The notes beneath the pieces are model-generated. The model did no database searches. It saw only the letters and a list, made by a program, of their open reading frames with translations, and was not told the origin of the DNA. A stretch of 6,946 nt of DNA, taken from an uncultured Pseudorhodobacter sp. (lineage in GTDB: Bacteria > Pseudomonadota > Alphaproteobacteria > Rhodobacterales > Rhodobacteraceae). Position numbers and translations under genes: made by a program. The stretch spans positions 1 to 6,946 of the forward strand of contig CAMFLG010000167.1 of the NCBI GenBank assembly GCA_945957495.1. Reading direction: 5' to 3'. Every line of letters starts with the position of its first letter. The stretch's first letter is position 1. This document shows positions 5,340 to 6,946 of the stretch, piece by piece.

Positions 5340-5894
5340 ATGGCAAAGAAAATCGTTCAAGTTCAAAAAGAAAATGCAGAGTCGGGTTTCGACTACCGCT
5401 GGCATCTGGCGCAAAGCGCGGTCGAGGTGGATACGACCGAACTGGAATTTGCCCTGATGCGCACGTTCGAGGGATTCGGCCGCTGGCAGTCGGAATGTCT
5501 TGCCTCGGTCTGCGATCTGGCGGCTACGGGGCCGGAAAACGCGCTGCTGCACATCATCCGCATGAATGACCGCCCGAAAACCATCAAGGATCTGGCGCGG
5601 CTGACCAACCGCGACGATGTGCCGAACATCCAGTATTCCTTGCGCAAACTGATCGGCGCGGGGCTGGTTGTGCGTCACGGCGCGGGCCGATCCGGCGTGA
5701 CCTATGAGGTGACGGAGGAAGGCCGCCGCGTGACCGATGACTACGGCGTGCTGCGCCGCCGCCTTCTGCTGGCGGAAATCGCCAGCCTGCCGGGGTTTTC
5801 CGACCGTCTGGCAGAGGCCACGCGCACCCTGAACGTGCTGTCGGGCCTGTACGAGGAAATCTCGCGCGTCGCAGCCACCCATCGCCGCGCGTAA
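5340..5894 (+). CDS. MarR-type transcriptional regulator
   Basis: A 184-residue predicted DNA-binding protein. The winged helix-turn-helix fills about residues 66-130: NALLHIIRMNDRPKTIKDLA, the probable recognition-helix region NIQYSLRKLIGAG, and a wing ending in TYEVTEEGRR. It resembles the alphaproteobacterial MarR-like group described as COG5631, longer than classic MarR (about 140-150 residues) because of an N-terminal stretch. A C-terminal helical tail (about 135-180) would support dimer formation. The ATG at 5340 has a modest AGGGG eight bases upstream. It is divergent from the monooxygenase/reductase operon, the usual arrangement for a local repressor released by a small-molecule ligand, perhaps the monooxygenase substrate. 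That role is inferred from position. Confidence 0.75.
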   Translation: MAKKIVQVQKENAESGFDYRWHLAQSAVEVDTTELEFALMRTFEGFGRWQSECLASVCDLAATGPENALLHIIRMNDRPKTIKDLARLTNRDDVPNIQYSLRKLIGAGLVVRHGAGRSGVTYEVTEEGRRVTDDYGVLRRRLLLAEIASLPGFSDRLAEATRTLNVLSGLYEEISRVAATHRRA

Positions 5895-5936
5895 GGGCTG
5901 GTTGCGGCGCGTTATTCAGCCTGCGATTGCGGCTAT

Positions 5937-5966
5937 GCCGACGGCAAATCTGTTGCCATAGTCGGC
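5937..5966 (+). other. Strong hairpin without T run, downstream of the MarR-type gene
   Basis: GCCGAC (5937-5942) pairs with GTCGGC (5961-5966), and GGCAA (5943-5947) pairs with TTGCC (5953-5957). Together they give 11 pairs with a three-base bulge and the loop ATCTG. No T run follows on the plus strand, so it is not a standard rho-independent terminator. It may protect the 3' end of the regulator mRNA or act in the leader of the downstream lipoprotein gene. The rest of the gap from 5895 to 6044 holds GC-rich palindromic stretches (about 5971-5987) and no gene. Confidence 0.35.
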
Positions 5967-6044
5967 CCTATCCGCGCGCGGCGCGGTCTGGTGCGGCCGC
6001 AATTGGGGCGCCCCCGGTGTTCCCTTTGATGTCAGAGTTTGCCC

Positions 6045-6464
6045 ATGATCAATCTTACCCTGCCCAGACTGCTTGCATCACTGTGCCTGATGGCCGCTCT
6101 TGGCGCCTGCGATCCCATGGCCACACCCCCGCAGGCAGCAAATGATGGCGCGACCGTGCTTGCGGGAACGACGCTGCCCGCCACGCAGCGCGGCACCGCC
6201 AACCCGGCCACGCCCTGGATCAGCTATGCCGGGGGGGATGGATCAAGCCTTGAAAAGGCAATCCTGATCAAGGGCGCCAAGGGCGACTCTGATGGGGTGC
6301 AGACGGAATATGACTGGCTGGCCAAATATATGCCCGGCTGGCATGCCACCGAACAAGCGCTGATCACCAAGAACGGCCGCGCCTATGATGTTCTGTATGT
6401 GACCAAGTCAGGTGCCAAGAAGGCGGTCTACTTTGATATCACCGAGTATTTCGGCAAGTTCTGA
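6045..6464 (+). CDS. Small lipoprotein of unknown function
   Basis: A 139-residue protein with a clear lipoprotein signal peptide: a short hydrophobic stretch (about residues 9-21) ending in the lipobox LGAC with C22 as the lipidated cysteine. Aspartate follows the cysteine, which in enterobacteria favours retention in the inner membrane; whether that rule holds here is uncertain. After a flexible Ala/Thr/Pro/Asn-rich linker (24-56) comes a folded domain of about 80 residues with GGDGSSLEKAILIKGAKG, EYDWLAKYMPGW and YFDITEYFGKF near the end. I have an impression of similar C-terminal patterns in unnamed proteobacterial proteins, but I cannot name a family or function. The ATG at 6045 gives a well-formed signal peptide; no strong Shine-Dalgarno is visible. 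An overlapping ATG at 6029 is in another frame. Confidence 0.7.
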   Translation: MINLTLPRLLASLCLMAALGACDPMATPPQAANDGATVLAGTTLPATQRGTANPATPWISYAGGDGSSLEKAILIKGAKGDSDGVQTEYDWLAKYMPGWHATEQALITKNGRAYDVLYVTKSGAKKAVYFDITEYFGKF

Positions 6465-6483
6465 CCGCAAACTTTACGGAAGG

Positions 6484-6512
6484 CGCGGGGGGATGCACAC
6501 GGTCGCCCCGCG
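6484..6512. terminator. Possible shared transcription end between convergent genes
   Basis: CGCGGGG (6484-6490) pairs with CCCCGCG (6506-6512), a 7-bp GC stem with a 15-base loop, in the 55-base gap between two convergent genes. No T run follows on either strand. Its position suggests a bidirectional stop or an mRNA 3' barrier, but the case is weak. Confidence 0.3.
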
Positions 6513-6519
6513 AACCGGG

Positions 6520-6946
6520 TCAGCAGTTCACACAGCCCTTCGCCAGAACCTGCCAGCGCGGGTTGTCGTCTCCCAGATGCCGCAACGCGCCCCATGATCC
6601 CCAGGCACCCGGATTGGCAATCTCGGCAGTTGCGGTAAAGGGTTGATCGGTCAGGCTTTGCCAGCCCGCGATCAGGTCGGCGTAATGCGCAGCCATTTCG
6701 GGCGTATAGTTGAAATGGGTGAAATAGTCGGCAATCTCTGCGTCCGCCGGACTGCCGAAATCCACCACATGACTGCCGCCCTCATACATCACCAGTTTCA
6801 GCCCCCGGTCGGCGGCCACGCTGGCATGATAGGGCAGGATCTGGCTTAGCAGTGTGGTCAGGCTGTCGGACGCCGCGCTGCGCACCTGCGCCGCCGCGCG
6901 TTGATCGGCCAGATCATAGCGATGCGCCGCAAGATACGCCGCCGCC
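6520..6946 (-). CDS. Uncharacterised protein, C-terminal part (cut by window edge)
   Basis: The frame is open from the right edge to a TGA at 6522-6520, giving the last 141 complete codons of a larger protein. A GTG at 6885 is internal, since the frame continues to the edge with alanine-rich helical sequence. Features include LKLVMYEGGSHVVDFG, then an aromatic helical stretch (MAAHYADLIAGWQSL), then AWGSWGALRHLGDD and a C-terminal GCVNC. The YEGG-H motif and the GSWGAL stretch recall a C-terminal region of large secreted, glycoside-hydrolase-like or cellulose-binding-domain proteins of unknown activity, but this is a pattern memory only. The final CxxC, absent elsewhere in the fragment, could form a disulfide if the protein is exported. 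The gene converges on the lipoprotein gene. Confidence 0.6.
   Translation of the reverse strand, partial: AAAYLAAHRYDLADQRAAAQVRSAASDSLTTLLSQILPYHASVAADRGLKLVMYEGGSHVVDFGSPADAEIADYFTHFNYTPEMAAHYADLIAGWQSLTDQPFTATAEIANPGAWGSWGALRHLGDDNPRWQVLAKGCVNC

Overview
The window is a compact, GC-rich stretch of chromosome. It most likely comes from an alphaproteobacterium of the Rhodobacterales (Rhodobacter/Paracoccus-like). This placement rests on protein character (a RibA with the N-terminal extension I associate with this order, and a CenR-like response regulator with a highly conserved output domain) and on codon use. No database search was possible. I see no tRNA, rRNA, CRISPR array, insertion sequence, phage gene or replication origin.

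Layout. Bases 1-357 (minus) hold the N-terminal part of a probable GTP cyclohydrolase II (ribA), cut by the window edge. It is divergent from an orphan OmpR-type response regulator resembling CenR (512-1198, plus). Next comes a candidate small-RNA unit (about 1290-1361, plus), then a minus-strand MFS exporter (1361-2581), then a second candidate small-RNA unit (about 2703-2779, plus), then exonuclease III (xth, 2840-3628, plus). The two small-RNA units share an identical 16-base block followed by a GC hairpin and a T run, and they sit on either side of the MFS gene.

Convergent to xth, with only 5 bases between stop codons, is a minus-strand two-gene operon. It encodes an LLM-class flavin-dependent monooxygenase (4133-5224) and its probable partner, a flavin reductase (3634-4122). 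A MarR-type regulator (5340-5894, plus) is divergent from this operon. The 115-base AT-rich gap between them holds a plausible sigma-70 promoter with one arm of an inverted repeat lying in its spacer. This looks like a self-contained, regulated oxidation module whose substrate cannot be read from the sequence.

The right end holds a short lipoprotein of unknown function (6045-6464, plus) and, convergent to it, the C-terminal part of an uncharacterised, possibly exported protein (6520-6946, minus) that runs off the window.

The strongest candidate for something under-described is the pair of small-RNA-like units. Each has an anti-Shine-Dalgarno-like CCUCC in a conserved block immediately before a rho-independent terminator. 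They resemble in outline the CcsR/'cuckoo' RNAs of Rhodobacter, which also occur in tandem. The block could pair imperfectly with the ribosome-binding region of the MFS gene between them.
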